A stretch of 55,212 bases of DNA, taken from assembly GCF_003943615.1 (NCBI RefSeq), contig NZ_RJPZ01000003.1:171437-226648 (forward strand). The letters run 5' to 3'. The position numbers and the translations under genes were made by a program. The notes under the pieces are model-generated. The model had not been told where the DNA came from and made no database searches. It saw only the letters and a program-made list of their open reading frames with translations. Below are positions 17,856-26,984 of the stretch, one piece after another. The first letter of the stretch is position 1. Each line of letters opens with the position of its first letter. The DNA is from Streptococcus australis. Lineage in GTDB: Bacteria > Bacillota > Bacilli > Lactobacillales > Streptococcaceae.

Positions 17856-17912
17856 ATGATATCGCTTTACTGGGATTTAATCAAGGGAAACCATCCTGTA
17901 AAACGTTTTCAT
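17856..17912 (-). promoter_or_regulatory. pgi promoter with cre-like site
   Basis: Minus-strand TTGATT (17879-17884), 17-bp spacer, TATCAT (17856-17861). ATGAAAACGTTTTAC (17898-17912) resembles cre with two mismatches and sits just upstream of the -35, a position suited to activation by CcpA. Confidence 0.55.
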
Positions 17913-17997
17913 TTGCTAATTTTTTTATTTTCACAAATCAAGCAACGACGCAATAGCAATAGTTTGCATATAGAGCCTTATTTTGAACGGAACAGAC

Positions 17998-18024
17998 AAA
18001 AAAAGGAGCCTCTTCCGAAGCTCT
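17998..18024 (-). terminator. Terminator closing the ffs-downstream region
   Basis: GAGC...GCTC hairpin (18007-18024, imperfect, with an inner CTT/AAG pairing) followed on the minus strand by eight T residues. No protein gene ends here, which suggests that a transcript from the ffs side is terminated. Confidence 0.6.
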
Positions 18025-18260
18025 ATTTTTACGCTATTATTCTTTGAATCCACTAATGAATTTCGAGATAATGCTAGTGAATTATAGCCCTCACGTCGCA
18101 AAGCTCCTCAGGATCAATATCTCTAAACTCATCTGCGATTTGCAGGCTTGTTTCGTTAAGAGCTTTTATCGGTTTACAGCTTTTTCCCTAGCGGGAAAAA
18201 CTGCATCCATTGCTCTAGGATTCATCTGCGTCCCTTGGACTTGATTCATCAAGAGCAATA
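18025..18260 (-). other. RNA-like stretch with two diverged tandem units after ffs
   Basis: No intact gene. Two units 93 bp apart begin GCTCTTGATGAATCAAG (from 18256 down) and GCTCTTAACGAAACAAG (from 18163 down), and both later contain GCAGATGA and AGAG. Hairpins: ATTGCTCT with AGAGCAAT, CTTGATGAATCAAG, and TTTTTCCC-GCTA-GGGAAAAA. The second unit also reads as a short coding-like frame (KALNETSLQIADEFRDIDPEE...), so a decayed gene is the alternative. Confidence 0.4.
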
Positions 18261-18339
18261 GAAAAGAGCACACAGTTCACTTCGCTTAGGGCTGCTGGAT
18301 TCCTCCCCTGACCCGCTTCACGCAGAACTGTTGCTCCGA
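18261..18339 (-). ncRNA. ffs: Small signal recognition particle RNA (4.5S/scRNA type)
   Basis: Minus strand. The conserved apical part GGTCAGG...GGAGGAATCCAGCAGCCC with GGAA tetraloop is present, bracketed by long pairing arms (GAGCA...TGCTC and CAGTTC...GAACTG). TATAAT (18345-18350) lies a few bases upstream of the start and a short T run follows. It binds Ffh and guides membrane-protein targeting. Position after tadA is as known in other Firmicutes. Exact ends are estimates. Confidence 0.8.
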
Positions 18340-18383
18340 TAGGTATTATATCATAATTTGTGGATTTTGCAAAGGTCCGGTTT

Positions 18384-18899
18384 TTATTCTTGTGTTTCGG
18401 CCTTGGCTGCGAGCTTGGCTTGTTTTTTTCTTTCCCGGCCTTGGCGGAAGAAGGTTTGCATGATGGCTGCACATTCCGCTTCCAAAATCCCTGTTTCTAC
18501 TTCTACCCGGTGATTGAGGCGTTCATCTGTCAAAATATCGTAAAGGCTCCCTGCCCCGCCAAACTTCTGATTGGTCGCACCATAAACCACCTGAGGAATC
18601 CGGGCCAGACCAATGGCGCCACTGCACATGACACAAGGCTCAATGGTCACAAATAGGGTGGTATCTAGCAAGCGCCAGCTCTCTTCGTACTGATTGGCTT
18701 CTTCGATCGCCATTACCTCTGCATGCATGACAGCTCGCTGCAATTCTTCCCGTGCATTGTGGCCCCGTCCAATGATCTCACCATCTTTGACGATGACACA
18801 ACCAATGGGGATTTCCTCATGGGCCAAGGCGATTTCTGCTTCTTTTAAGGCCTCTCGCATAAAGGCTTCTTTCTCTTCCGTCGTGTAATCTCTCACCAT
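18384..18899 (-). CDS. tadA: tRNA-specific adenosine deaminase
   Basis: 171 residues from ATG 18897-18899; in-frame starts at 18911 (ATG) and 18917 (GTG) exist but give an N-terminus unlike the family. It makes inosine at the wobble position of tRNA-Arg(ACG). Zinc deaminase motifs: MHAEVMAIEEA (HAE) and EPCVMCSGAI (PCxxC), plus FGGAGSLYDIL. AGAGG is close to the chosen start. It follows purA, with a csRNA gene in between. Confidence 0.92.
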   Translation of the reverse strand: MVRDYTTEEKEAFMREALKEAEIALAHEEIPIGCVIVKDGEIIGRGHNAREELQRAVMHAEVMAIEEANQYEESWRLLDTTLFVTIEPCVMCSGAIGLARIPQVVYGATNQKFGGAGSLYDILTDERLNHRVEVETGILEAECAAIMQTFFRQGRERKKQAKLAAKAETQE

Positions 18900-18947
18900 A
18901 TCTCCTCTCATCTCCACGTTTCATGTTCTATTATATGATGAAGCCAC

Positions 18948-19036
18948 AAAAAAAGCCACCAATGGGTGACTTCTTATAGGGAGATATTATGAAAAAAAGT
19001 TTGGATTCTAAACAAAGTTGGGAGGTCTTTGTTTAT
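18948..19036 (-). ncRNA. Cia-dependent small RNA (csRNA)
   Basis: About 89 nt on the minus strand between purA and tadA. It starts a few bases after a TATACT -10 box that sits exactly 10 bp from a CiaR direct repeat. It ends in the hairpin GTCACC-CATT-GGTGGC followed by seven T residues. The unpaired body contains ACCTCCC and CATAATATCTCCCT, complementary to Shine-Dalgarno plus AUG regions. This is the mark of streptococcal csRNAs, which block translation of targets. The number within the csRNA family is not assigned. Confidence 0.8.
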
Positions 19037-19042
19037 GGTCTT

Positions 19043-19075
19043 AGTATAGACCGCGTGTCTTAAAGTAATCTTAAG
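19043..19075 (-). promoter_or_regulatory. CiaR-box promoter of the csRNA
   Basis: Minus-strand CTTAAG-ATTAC-TTTAAG (19075-19059) fits the CiaR repeat NTTAAG-N5-WTTAAG. Ten bases later comes TATACT (19048-19043). The spacing equals that known for CiaR-activated promoters, so CiaRH control is expected. Confidence 0.82.
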
Positions 19076-19080
19076 AAGAA

Positions 19081-19108
19081 AAAAGTTGAGAGAGAACTCC
19101 CAACTTTT
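19081..19108 (-). terminator. purA terminator
   Basis: AAAAGTTGGGAG paired with CTCTCAACTTTT (one G-T pair) followed by a T run on the minus strand; it starts 7 bp past the purA stop, just upstream of the csRNA promoter. Confidence 0.8.
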
Positions 19109-19114
19109 ATTTGA

Positions 19115-20493
<1,379 letters not shown>

Positions 20494-20499
20494 CACCCT

Positions 20500-20528
20500 A
20501 TTATAAGAAATTTCCTCGTTTTTTTCAA
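20500..20528 (-). promoter_or_regulatory. purA promoter
   Basis: Minus-strand TTGAAA (20523-20528), 17-bp spacer, TATAAT (20500-20505). A strong sigma-A type promoter. Confidence 0.8.
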
Positions 20529-20766
20529 GGTTGGCTATTTCTTTGCTTGGTTTTTTACCCTTAAAAGTTGACTCTCATTTTCTAAACATCCATCTTTTGA
20601 CCTTCATATCCCAGCTTATACAATGATCGTTCGTCTTTTACCTTATTTTCTCCCTAAAATAGATCCTAGTCTATTCAGTTTCTAAGCAAGATTCTCCTCA
20701 GAAAGATTTTCTCCCTTCACAGTCTAAATAAATCAAGTTACTCCCCTCACCTCTTTTCTTTTTTTA

Positions 20767-20775
20767 TGCTAAAAT
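20767..20775 (+). promoter_or_regulatory. Extended -10 promoter of hslO
   Basis: TGCTAAAAT ends 7 nt before the hslO ATG and no Shine-Dalgarno intervenes. Transcription would begin at or next to the start codon, giving a leaderless mRNA. Confidence 0.6.
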
Positions 20776-20782
20776 AGAAGCT

Positions 20783-21655
20783 ATGGACAAAATTATTAAA
20801 ACTATCTCAGAAAGTGGCTCTTTCCGTGCCTTTGTACTAGACAGTACAGAGACCGTGCGAGCAGCCCAAGAAAAACATCAAACTCAAGCAAGTTCAACAG
20901 TGGCCCTCGGTCGGACCCTCATCGCTAGTCAAATTCTCGCAGCCAACGAAAAAGGGGACACCAAGATTACGGTGAAAATCCTCGGTACCAGCTCACTGGG
21001 TGCTATTATCACTGTGGCAGATACTCAAGGAAACGTTAAAGGCTACGTGCAAAATCCTGGTGTGGATATCAAGAAAACCGCGACCGGTGAAGTCGTGGTC
21101 GGACCATTTGTCGGAAATGGGGAATTCTTAGTCATCACCGACTATGGCACAGGCAATCCTTACCACTCCATGACACCCCTGGTCACTGGCGAAATCGGTG
21201 AAGACCTGGCTTATTATTTGACTGAAAGCCAACAAACGCCATCTGCGGTTGGGCTCAATGTGCTTTTAGACGAAAACGACAAAGTCAAGGTCGCTGGTGG
21301 TTTCTTGGTACAGGTCTTGCCAAATGCCAAGGAAGAAGAAATTGCCCGCTTTGAAAAACGTATCCAAGAAATGCCTGCCATTTCTACCCTTTTAGCCTCT
21401 GACGACCATATTGAAGCCCTTCTTGCTGCCATCTATGGCGAAGAGCCTTACAAACGTCTCTCTGAAGAAGAACTTCGTTTCCAATGCGACTGTAGCAAGG
21501 AACGCTTCATGGATGCCTTGGCTAGCTTGCCAGCCAAAGACCTTCAAGAAATGAAGGACGAGGACCAGGGAGCAGAAATTATTTGCCAATTCTGTCAGAC
21601 AGCTTATCACTTTGACGAAAACGACTTGGAGGAACTCATTCGTGACAAATCTTAA
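20783..21655 (+). CDS. hslO: Redox-regulated chaperone Hsp33
   Basis: 290 residues, typical length. Holdase chaperone that is switched on by oxidation of its zinc-binding cysteines. The C-terminal zinc site is CDCSKERF...CQFC (CxC about residue 235 and CxxC about 268). The N-terminal core ([32 protein letters not shown]) is conserved. The ATG at 20783 is unusually close to its -10 box. It overlaps dusB by 14 bp. Confidence 0.95.
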   Translation: MDKIIKTISESGSFRAFVLDSTETVRAAQEKHQTQASSTVALGRTLIASQILAANEKGDTKITVKILGTSSLGAIITVADTQGNVKGYVQNPGVDIKKTATGEVVVGPFVGNGEFLVITDYGTGNPYHSMTPLVTGEIGEDLAYYLTESQQTPSAVGLNVLLDENDKVKVAGGFLVQVLPNAKEEEIARFEKRIQEMPAISTLLASDDHIEALLAAIYGEEPYKRLSEEELRFQCDCSKERFMDALASLPAKDLQEMKDEDQGAEIICQFCQTAYHFDENDLEELIRDKS

Positions 21656-22622
21656 TACGCCTTTTATGATTGGGAACGTCGAGATCCCAAACCGGACGGT
21701 CCTAGCACCTATGGCCGGTGTGACCAACTCCGCTTTCCGGACGATTGCTAAGGAACTGGGAGCAGGGCTTGTAGTCATGGAAATGGTCTCTGATAAAGGA
21801 ATCCAATACAATAACGAAAAGACCCTGCATATGCTCCATATCGATGAAGGAGAAAATCCTGTATCAATCCAACTTTTCGGGAGCGACGAAGATAGTCTCG
21901 CACGCGCAGCAGAATTTATCCAAGAAAATACCAAGACCGATATCGTGGATATCAACATGGGCTGCCCAGTGAATAAAATCGTGAAAAACGAGGCGGGTGC
22001 TATGTGGCTCAAGGACCCTGATAAGATCTACTCCATTATCAACAAGGTCCAATCCGTCCTTGATATCCCTCTCACTGTCAAAATGCGGACAGGTTGGTCA
22101 GATCCTTCTCTAGCAGTGGAGAATGCCCTCGCAGCTGAAGCTGCAGGTGTCTCTGCCCTTGCTATGCACGGACGGACCCGGGAGCAAATGTACACTGGTC
22201 ACGCTGACCTTGAGACCCTTCACAAGGTTGCGCAAGCTCTGACCAAGATTCCATTTATCGCAAACGGAGACATCCGGACGGTTCAAGACGCCAAACAACG
22301 CATCGAAGAAGTCGGTGCTGATGCAGTCATGATTGGCCGTGCCGCTATGGGCAATCCTTACCTCTTCAACCAAATCAATCACTACTTTGAAACAGGAGAA
22401 ATCCTGCCTGATTTGACCTTCGAAGACAAGATGAAGATTGCTTATGAGCACTTGAAGCGCTTGATCAATCTCAAGGGCGAGCACATTGCCGTCCGCGAAT
22501 TCCGTGGCTTAGCCCCTCACTACCTCCGTGGAACATCTGGCGCTGCCAAACTTCGCGGAGCAATCTCCCAAGCTAGCACCCTAGCTGAGATTGAAGAACT
22601 TCTTCAATTGGAAAAAGCTTAA
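21642..22622 (+). CDS. dusB: tRNA-dihydrouridine synthase
   Basis: 326 residues from the GTG at 21642, which has GGAGG 9 nt upstream and yields the usual streptococcal start [11 protein letters not shown]. The frame is open up to a TTG at 21612. FMN-dependent TIM barrel; seen are [34 protein letters not shown] with the catalytic Cys, [21 protein letters not shown] and NGDIRT. It reduces uridines in the tRNA D-loop. Co-transcribed with hslO by a 14-bp overlap, as in other streptococci. Confidence 0.95.
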   Translation: MTNLNTPFMIGNVEIPNRTVLAPMAGVTNSAFRTIAKELGAGLVVMEMVSDKGIQYNNEKTLHMLHIDEGENPVSIQLFGSDEDSLARAAEFIQENTKTDIVDINMGCPVNKIVKNEAGAMWLKDPDKIYSIINKVQSVLDIPLTVKMRTGWSDPSLAVENALAAEAAGVSALAMHGRTREQMYTGHADLETLHKVAQALTKIPFIANGDIRTVQDAKQRIEEVGADAVMIGRAAMGNPYLFNQINHYFETGEILPDLTFEDKMKIAYEHLKRLINLKGEHIAVREFRGLAPHYLRGTSGAAKLRGAISQASTLAEIEELLQLEKA

Positions 22623-22630
22623 GAACAAAA

Positions 22631-22811
22631 AAGAGGCTGGGACAAAAGTCCTAGCCTCTCAATTGTCTTTGGATTGTCGAGCAAGACGCAGTGGTTGAGT
22701 GGGCTCTACTACGCTGATTCCATCAGCTTTTACAGCCCTACTCAACTGTGCGGAGGTGGGACGACGAAATCGAATTCTAACGAATTGCCGATTTCTGTCC
22801 CACTCTCTTTT
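22631..22811 (+). repeat. 180-bp dispersed repeat, copy B
   Basis: Full copy filling the gap between the ends of dusB (+) and the nudix gene (-). It starts 8 bp after one stop and ends 5 bp before the other. No other terminator is seen for either gene. Confidence 0.92.
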
Positions 22812-22816
22812 GTATG

Positions 22817-23614
22817 TTATTGGTCCTTTTGGCTTTCACTTTCTTTCCAGCGATAGGTCTTACGCGGTTTTTTCTTAGGTACTCGCTTGACTCCCACCTC
22901 TTCAACATAGGAACCGTAGGTGACAAGGAAATTATTGGTCAAAATTTCTTTATCTGGATGGATCAGATTCACCAACTCAGTTGCTTCGTAAACAGTGAAA
23001 GGTTCTTCTAGGAGATGGAGGAAGGTTGGATTCCAAGCCAAGCGCCCTTGGATCCGCTTGATGGATTCTTGGACAATCTCATAGTGGTCAAAGGCAAAAT
23101 CTTCAGCCGTCAAGACACGACCATCTAGGGAACACTCCCCTTGTTTGAAGTCCACATCGAGGAAAAGGACCTCTTTGGCATCATCCCCAGCTCGGACCAG
23201 ATTGACGGCCTCCGCAGGCAAGTAGACCAGGTGGGCAATGGTTATGACCCAGCCCCGTGGATCCCGTCCAGGAGTCGAAACTGTCATTAACTGCTCGACC
23301 TTTTGAGGGGTCAACTCTAGTCCAACTTCTTCCTGGACCTCACGGATACAAGCCTGGATAGCATCTTCATGCTTTTGTAAGAATCCTCCAACCAAGGCTA
23401 CCCGATGCTGACAAGGGTGGGTTTTCCGGCGAATCACCAGGAGTTTCAAGCGCCCCTCCACAAAGCAGTAGGCCACCATATCGGCAGTTACGCTCGGATT
23501 TTCATAGGTAGGGTGGTCCTGTTCCTTATACCAACGGAGAAATTCTTCCTCGCTGACGACCGTTTCGTAGTATTCCTTTTCGTTCATTCCTTCCGGAATG
23601 CTTGTTGCTGTCAT
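22817..23614 (-). CDS. Nudix hydrolase with C-terminal winged-helix region (NrtR-like)
   Basis: 265 residues. The Nudix box GGFLQKHEDAIQACIREVQEEVGLEL fits GX5EX7REUXEEXGU exactly, so hydrolase activity is possible. The C-terminal 90 residues, with FTVYEATELVNLIHPDKEIL and GVKRVPKKKPRKTYRW, look like the winged-helix part of the NrtR/ADP-ribose-sensing family. AAGGAGG precedes the ATG at 23612-23614, which directly abuts the pnuC stop. Third gene of an NAD salvage operon, so ADP-ribose or NAD-related substrates are likely. Regulator versus enzyme cannot be decided by eye. Confidence 0.8.
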   Translation of the reverse strand: MTATSIPEGMNEKEYYETVVSEEEFLRWYKEQDHPTYENPSVTADMVAYCFVEGRLKLLVIRRKTHPCQHRVALVGGFLQKHEDAIQACIREVQEEVGLELTPQKVEQLMTVSTPGRDPRGWVITIAHLVYLPAEAVNLVRAGDDAKEVLFLDVDFKQGECSLDGRVLTAEDFAFDHYEIVQESIKRIQGRLAWNPTFLHLLEEPFTVYEATELVNLIHPDKEILTNNFLVTYGSYVEEVGVKRVPKKKPRKTYRWKESESQKDQ

Positions 23615-24397
23615 TTAAGCAACCTCCTTTTTCACTGCTTTACTCCACTGATACCAACCGACAAGACTGTTAAGCGTATAAACCCAGTACATACCTTGAA
23701 TATGGATGCTCTCTCCCCACCAGAGGTAAATACTGAAGAGGTTGGTCGCAATCCAGAAAATCCATTGTTCGCGATAGAGACCGGTCATCAGAAGCTGTCC
23801 GACACCATTGGTCGCATCTGTTACACTATCACGGAAAGGCCGAGCACTGTGGATGCTTTTATAGGCGTAGCCCATCCCAATCCAAATCAGAGCTGTTAGG
23901 ACCAAGTACTTGATCCATTCCACTAAAGTTAATTTCTTAGACTCAAAGTGAGACTTTTCTGCCCCTCCCTGGTCATTGATCCGATTCGATAACCAGACAT
24001 AGAGACCAATTGGCTGCATAACGAAGAAATACAAGGTCGTTAAAACTTCTCCATAGAAGTTTTTGTTCAAGGCTAGGATTAAATAAATAGCAGAGTTTAC
24101 TGCCCCAAAGAGATAGTTACTAGCCCGACCCTCTGCTACTAGTATAACACAAACTATTCCTGTCCAGGATGCAAAGAGCCCCAACCAATCGTGACTTGCT
24201 TCCTGATTGGTAAACTCTAGGACAAAGGGCACGCTGGATAAAGCAAGCAAATAGAGCCATTGTGTCAACGTGCGGCCAGCGAATAGGTCTTTCCAAAGGA
24301 GTTTCATAATTCCTATAAAGCCACGTTTACCAGCTTCTCGATGGACATTTTTTAAATGTTCCCCAAATGTTTGAATTTTTTCTTGTAGTCGTTTCAT
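23615..24397 (-). CDS. pnuC: Nicotinamide riboside transporter PnuC
   Basis: 260 residues with about seven membrane segments. It brings nicotinamide riboside into the cell by facilitated diffusion, trapped by phosphorylation through NadR. Typical features: WLGLFASWTGIVCVILVAEGRASNYLFG, YFFVMQPIGLYVWLSNR and RQWIF-like WIFWIATNLFSIYLWWGE. Between nadR (12 bp) and the Nudix gene (0 bp). Confidence 0.92.
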   Translation of the reverse strand: MKRLQEKIQTFGEHLKNVHREAGKRGFIGIMKLLWKDLFAGRTLTQWLYLLALSSVPFVLEFTNQEASHDWLGLFASWTGIVCVILVAEGRASNYLFGAVNSAIYLILALNKNFYGEVLTTLYFFVMQPIGLYVWLSNRINDQGGAEKSHFESKKLTLVEWIKYLVLTALIWIGMGYAYKSIHSARPFRDSVTDATNGVGQLLMTGLYREQWIFWIATNLFSIYLWWGESIHIQGMYWVYTLNSLVGWYQWSKAVKKEVA

Positions 24398-24409
24398 GCT
24401 GCTTCTCCT

Positions 24410-25468
24410 TTAATCAGCTTGATAAATCGTATCGATGACACGTTTCGCTTCTTCATAATTTCCTAAGTAGTCTTGCCCGAGATAGGCTGTAGGGATATTC
24501 GAGAGGTATTGATGGCGGAGTTGATCCAGGTGATTTGAAAAACTGTTGCGAATTTCATCATCTGCCATGGTCATATCACGGAAACCATCATTGACATAGG
24601 ATCCAATGGGTTGGACAAATAAGATCAGATCCCATTTTTCCTTAGCTAGGATACTGACGAAGAGGTTGTCAAAGGTATCCGTCATACTGGTCTCTTGGCC
24701 TTCTACCTCCATATAGTAGTCGTAATAGCCCTTTGTCACCAAAGAGTTGGTATCTGCAATGACTAAGCCACGATTGGCATTACTGTCGATTAATTTTGAG
24801 GTTTGATCGTATTGTCCTAGCAAGAGGTAATAGTAATCTTTTGGTGTTAATTCATCATCCCGTACATTATTTCTAATTTGGTACTCCCGAGCATATTCTA
24901 AGCTCACTGGCGCATCATAGAAACGGGCCAAATCCTTTGCCAAAGTCGTCTTCCCGTTACTAGCACTCCCCATAATAAGAACCTTTTTCGTAAACTGACG
25001 ACGGAAGGGTTGGGCGATGTATTTCCAATACTTGCTCGGGTTCTCTCTGATGAGGGTTCCTGAGATGCCAAACTGACGCTCCTGCAGGCGGGCTTCAAAG
25101 CCTCGCGCTTCGAGTTCTTCTTGATAAGTCTTCTCTCCAACAAAGAAGATCAGTTCTTCTCTTTCTGCATGATATTGAATGGTCTCTAAGGCTGTTTTCA
25201 ACCAAGGCTCCCATCCCAAGGGATAGCGGGGAAGATCTGTCTCGTCAAGTTTATAAATTTGAGTGAGTTCATCATTTGAAAAACCTTCTCGGATATAGCG
25301 AAAACGTTTCTGCAAAGGAAGGCCAACTTCTTCTCCACGGTCTCCTTTGTACCCAGAAACAATTACACGAACGCGGTCACATTGGCGTTTTGCCCGTTGA
25401 ATTAAATCAATATGCCCTTGATGAAGGGGGGCAAATGTTCCAAAAACCACTGCCACTTTTTCTTTCAT
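24410..25468 (-). CDS. nadR: Bifunctional NMN adenylyltransferase/nicotinamide riboside kinase
   Basis: 352 residues. Residues 1-155 are a nucleotidyltransferase domain (GTFAPLHQGHIDLIQRA, HxGH-type; ISGTLIRENPSKYWKYI). From about 165 a P-loop kinase domain follows (GSASNGKTTLAKDL, then EYAREYQ and DTNSLVTKGYYDYYM). The N-terminal HTH repressor domain of enterobacterial NadR is absent, so the protein is enzymatic only. It turns imported nicotinamide riboside to NMN and then NAD. First gene of the operon. Confidence 0.93.
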   Translation of the reverse strand: MKEKVAVVFGTFAPLHQGHIDLIQRAKRQCDRVRVIVSGYKGDRGEEVGLPLQKRFRYIREGFSNDELTQIYKLDETDLPRYPLGWEPWLKTALETIQYHAEREELIFFVGEKTYQEELEARGFEARLQERQFGISGTLIRENPSKYWKYIAQPFRRQFTKKVLIMGSASNGKTTLAKDLARFYDAPVSLEYAREYQIRNNVRDDELTPKDYYYLLLGQYDQTSKLIDSNANRGLVIADTNSLVTKGYYDYYMEVEGQETSMTDTFDNLFVSILAKEKWDLILFVQPIGSYVNDGFRDMTMADDEIRNSFSNHLDQLRHQYLSNIPTAYLGQDYLGNYEEAKRVIDTIYQAD

Positions 25469-25520
25469 CTTACTGGCTCCTTTTTATTATTATTTCAAAA
25501 CATGCTTTGCTTATACTTTT

Positions 25521-25548
25521 ATTATAAACTATAATTAGCCAGTGTCAA
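25521..25548 (-). promoter_or_regulatory. Promoter of the nadR-pnuC-nudix operon
   Basis: Minus-strand TTGACA (25543-25548), 16-bp spacer, TATAAT (25521-25526). An imperfect palindrome AGTTTATAATAAAAGT overlaps the -10 and could be an operator for the Nudix regulator; this last point is conjecture. Confidence 0.75.
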
Positions 25549-25591
25549 TACTTTTTTATAAAAAAATATATTTTTATAAAATAAAAATTAA

Positions 25592-25633
25592 AAAGGTCCA
25601 ACTCTGTATGTTATTATACAGAATTGAACCTTT
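25592..25633 (-). terminator. Terminator of the lipoprotein gene
   Basis: Long hairpin: AAAGGTTCAATTCTGTAT pairs with ATACAGAGTTGGACCTTT (G-T pairs) around a 6-nt loop, followed by TTTTAATTTTT on the minus strand. Confidence 0.85.
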
Positions 25634-25673
25634 GATTTCAATCATTTTTTTAATATTTCTTAGTGGCGAGCCA

Positions 25674-26417
25674 TTATTCCCGAATCAAGGCGTGCGTATG
25701 TCCATTTTCAGCCACTTGAACACTTGCCACTTGGCCATCTTGACCGATGACTATATCCAAGCTAGCTGTAGATCCATCTTGAGTGGAAATCAAGCCAGCA
25801 TGATAATGACCATGATCCAAGTTGTATTCATAGCTTCCAATCGTATAGCTCACTGCATCGCCCCCTGGAGTTTGAATGGTCACTTGGCCTCCTTGCCCGA
25901 TCGTTACGCTGGTATCACGACCATCGGTCCAACTACCTGCTACTGTAGAATAATCCCCTGAGGCATAAGCTAATACACCTTTATAGCGTGGGTTCTCTGT
26001 CTTAGAGGCTTGCTCTTTGGCACTTGTGCGACCTTCCTCCAAGCTAGGTAGTTTTGGTTTTTCAGGCGCCGGCGTCACTGCTGGATTCGTTTTTTGAGAA
26101 GGGGTTGGAGCCAGGCCTTGATGGACTTTTGGAACTCTTGGTGTCACCGGAGTTGACGGACTTTCTTGGCTGGCTTGTGTTTCGCTCGAAGCGCTAGCAG
26201 AAGATGATGCTAGCTCTCCGTTTTGTTGGTTTTGTGTGGTTTTGCTTGTCGCCTTTTTCTCTTCTTTCTTACTAGTAGAACTTTCTTTTACTTGTGCAAT
26301 TTTACTAGTTGAAGATGGACTGGTTTCCTTTTTCTTTTCTGATCCACAGCCGCTTAAGAGAAGAGCAGCTGTTAGAGCAAGGGTGGATAGACTAAATAAG
26401 GTTCCTTTCATTTTCAT
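25674..26417 (-). CDS. Lipoprotein with Ser/Thr/Pro linker, function unknown
   Basis: 247 residues from the ATG at 26415-26417, with AGAGG upstream. Lipobox ALLLSGC gives a membrane-anchored lipoprotein. Residues 25-120 are Ser/Lys/Thr/Pro rich. A C-terminal domain of about 105 residues (YKGVLAYASGDYSTVAGSW..., ending in TASLDIVIGQDGQVASVQVAENGHTHALI) is beta-rich with several His and Gly. I do not recognise a named family. It is a single gene with own promoter, a striking palindrome downstream of it, and a terminator. Confidence 0.8.
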   Translation of the reverse strand: MKMKGTLFSLSTLALTAALLLSGCGSEKKKETSPSSTSKIAQVKESSTSKKEEKKATSKTTQNQQNGELASSSASASSETQASQESPSTPVTPRVPKVHQGLAPTPSQKTNPAVTPAPEKPKLPSLEEGRTSAKEQASKTENPRYKGVLAYASGDYSTVAGSWTDGRDTSVTIGQGGQVTIQTPGGDAVSYTIGSYEYNLDHGHYHAGLISTQDGSTASLDIVIGQDGQVASVQVAENGHTHALIRE

Positions 26418-26433
26418 GGCAATACCTCTCTTT

Positions 26434-26490
26434 TGTAACATTTGTTACATTTTGTAATATAATTGTAACATTCATTTATGGGGAAGTCAA
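26434..26490 (-). promoter_or_regulatory. Promoter with TGTAACA-type palindromic operator
   Basis: Minus-strand TTGACT (26485-26490), 17-bp spacer, TACAAT (26462-26467). Directly downstream lies TGTAACA-TT-TGTTACA (26434-26449), a perfect 7+7 palindrome. Further related units are TGTAATA (26453-26459) and TGTAACA (26464-26470), the latter over the -10. A repressor binding here would block transcription of the lipoprotein. The regulator is not identified. Confidence 0.65.
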
Positions 26491-26531
26491 GAGGATTTCC
26501 AATTCTTATAAAAAATAGAAACTAGTTTCAA

Positions 26532-26578
26532 AAAAAGAGTGAACCCGTGGAGTCCTACTCCAAGCATTCACTCTTTTT
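26532..26578 (-). terminator. Terminator after the DUF4430 lipoprotein
   Basis: AAAAAGAGTGAA and TTCACTCTTTTT pair around an inner TGGAGT/ACTCCA hairpin; flanking A and T runs allow both directions. It begins right at the stop codon. Confidence 0.85.
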
Positions 26579-26579
26579 C

Positions 26580-26984
26580 TTATTGATATACTTCTTGATA
26601 AAATTCGATAGTGTCTCCATCTTGAACAGTGGTCTCTGCTGCCCCTTTTGGTGCCATCTCTCCATTGATCTTGTACATCCAATAGAGCCCCTTGCTTTCG
26701 TCTTGGGCTACTCCATCAATCGAGGTGATGAGGCCACTCTTTTCCTCAATTTTGTAGTTGGCTTTAAGGACTTCCATCAGGTTGGCTTTCTCTGCAACCT
26801 TTAGGGTCTTGCTTTGAACTTCCTGCCCTTCAGGGGCGATACTTACAGTAATGGTGATTTCTTTTTCTTTGGCTACTTGTGAGCTAGAAGCTGAGTTTTT
26901 CGTAGTCGATGGTGTGCTTTGTCCGCAACTGACCAATACAAGAGCTGCTAGGACAGCAAACAAGCTATAAAGTGTTTTTTTCAT
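26580..26984 (-). CDS. DUF4430 (transcobalamin-like) lipoprotein
   Basis: 134 residues from the ATG at 26982-26984; AGGAG lies 8 nt upstream. Lipobox VLVSC. The domain after residue 45 has the DUF4430 pattern: SKTLKVAEKANLMEVLKANYKIEE, the GLITSIDGV core, YWMYKINGE and DGDTIEFYQEVY. This fold is shared with the C-terminal domain of cobalamin-binding intrinsic factor/transcobalamin. It overlaps the ECF S-component gene by 20 bp, so the two probably work as a capture protein and transporter. Confidence 0.85.
   Translation of the reverse strand: MKKTLYSLFAVLAALVLVSCGQSTPSTTKNSASSSQVAKEKEITITVSIAPEGQEVQSKTLKVAEKANLMEVLKANYKIEEKSGLITSIDGVAQDESKGLYWMYKINGEMAPKGAAETTVQDGDTIEFYQEVYQ

Noticed and set aside
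18989..19063. 24-codon open frame on the plus strand with AGGGAG ribosome site
   Set aside because: It is exactly the complement of the csRNA anti-Shine-Dalgarno part; promoter and terminator both point the other way.
22674..22856. Short plus-strand frame (MSSKTQWLSG...) also at 7837 and 48710
   Set aside because: It recurs because it lies in the dispersed repeat; no ribosome site, and other copies break the frame.
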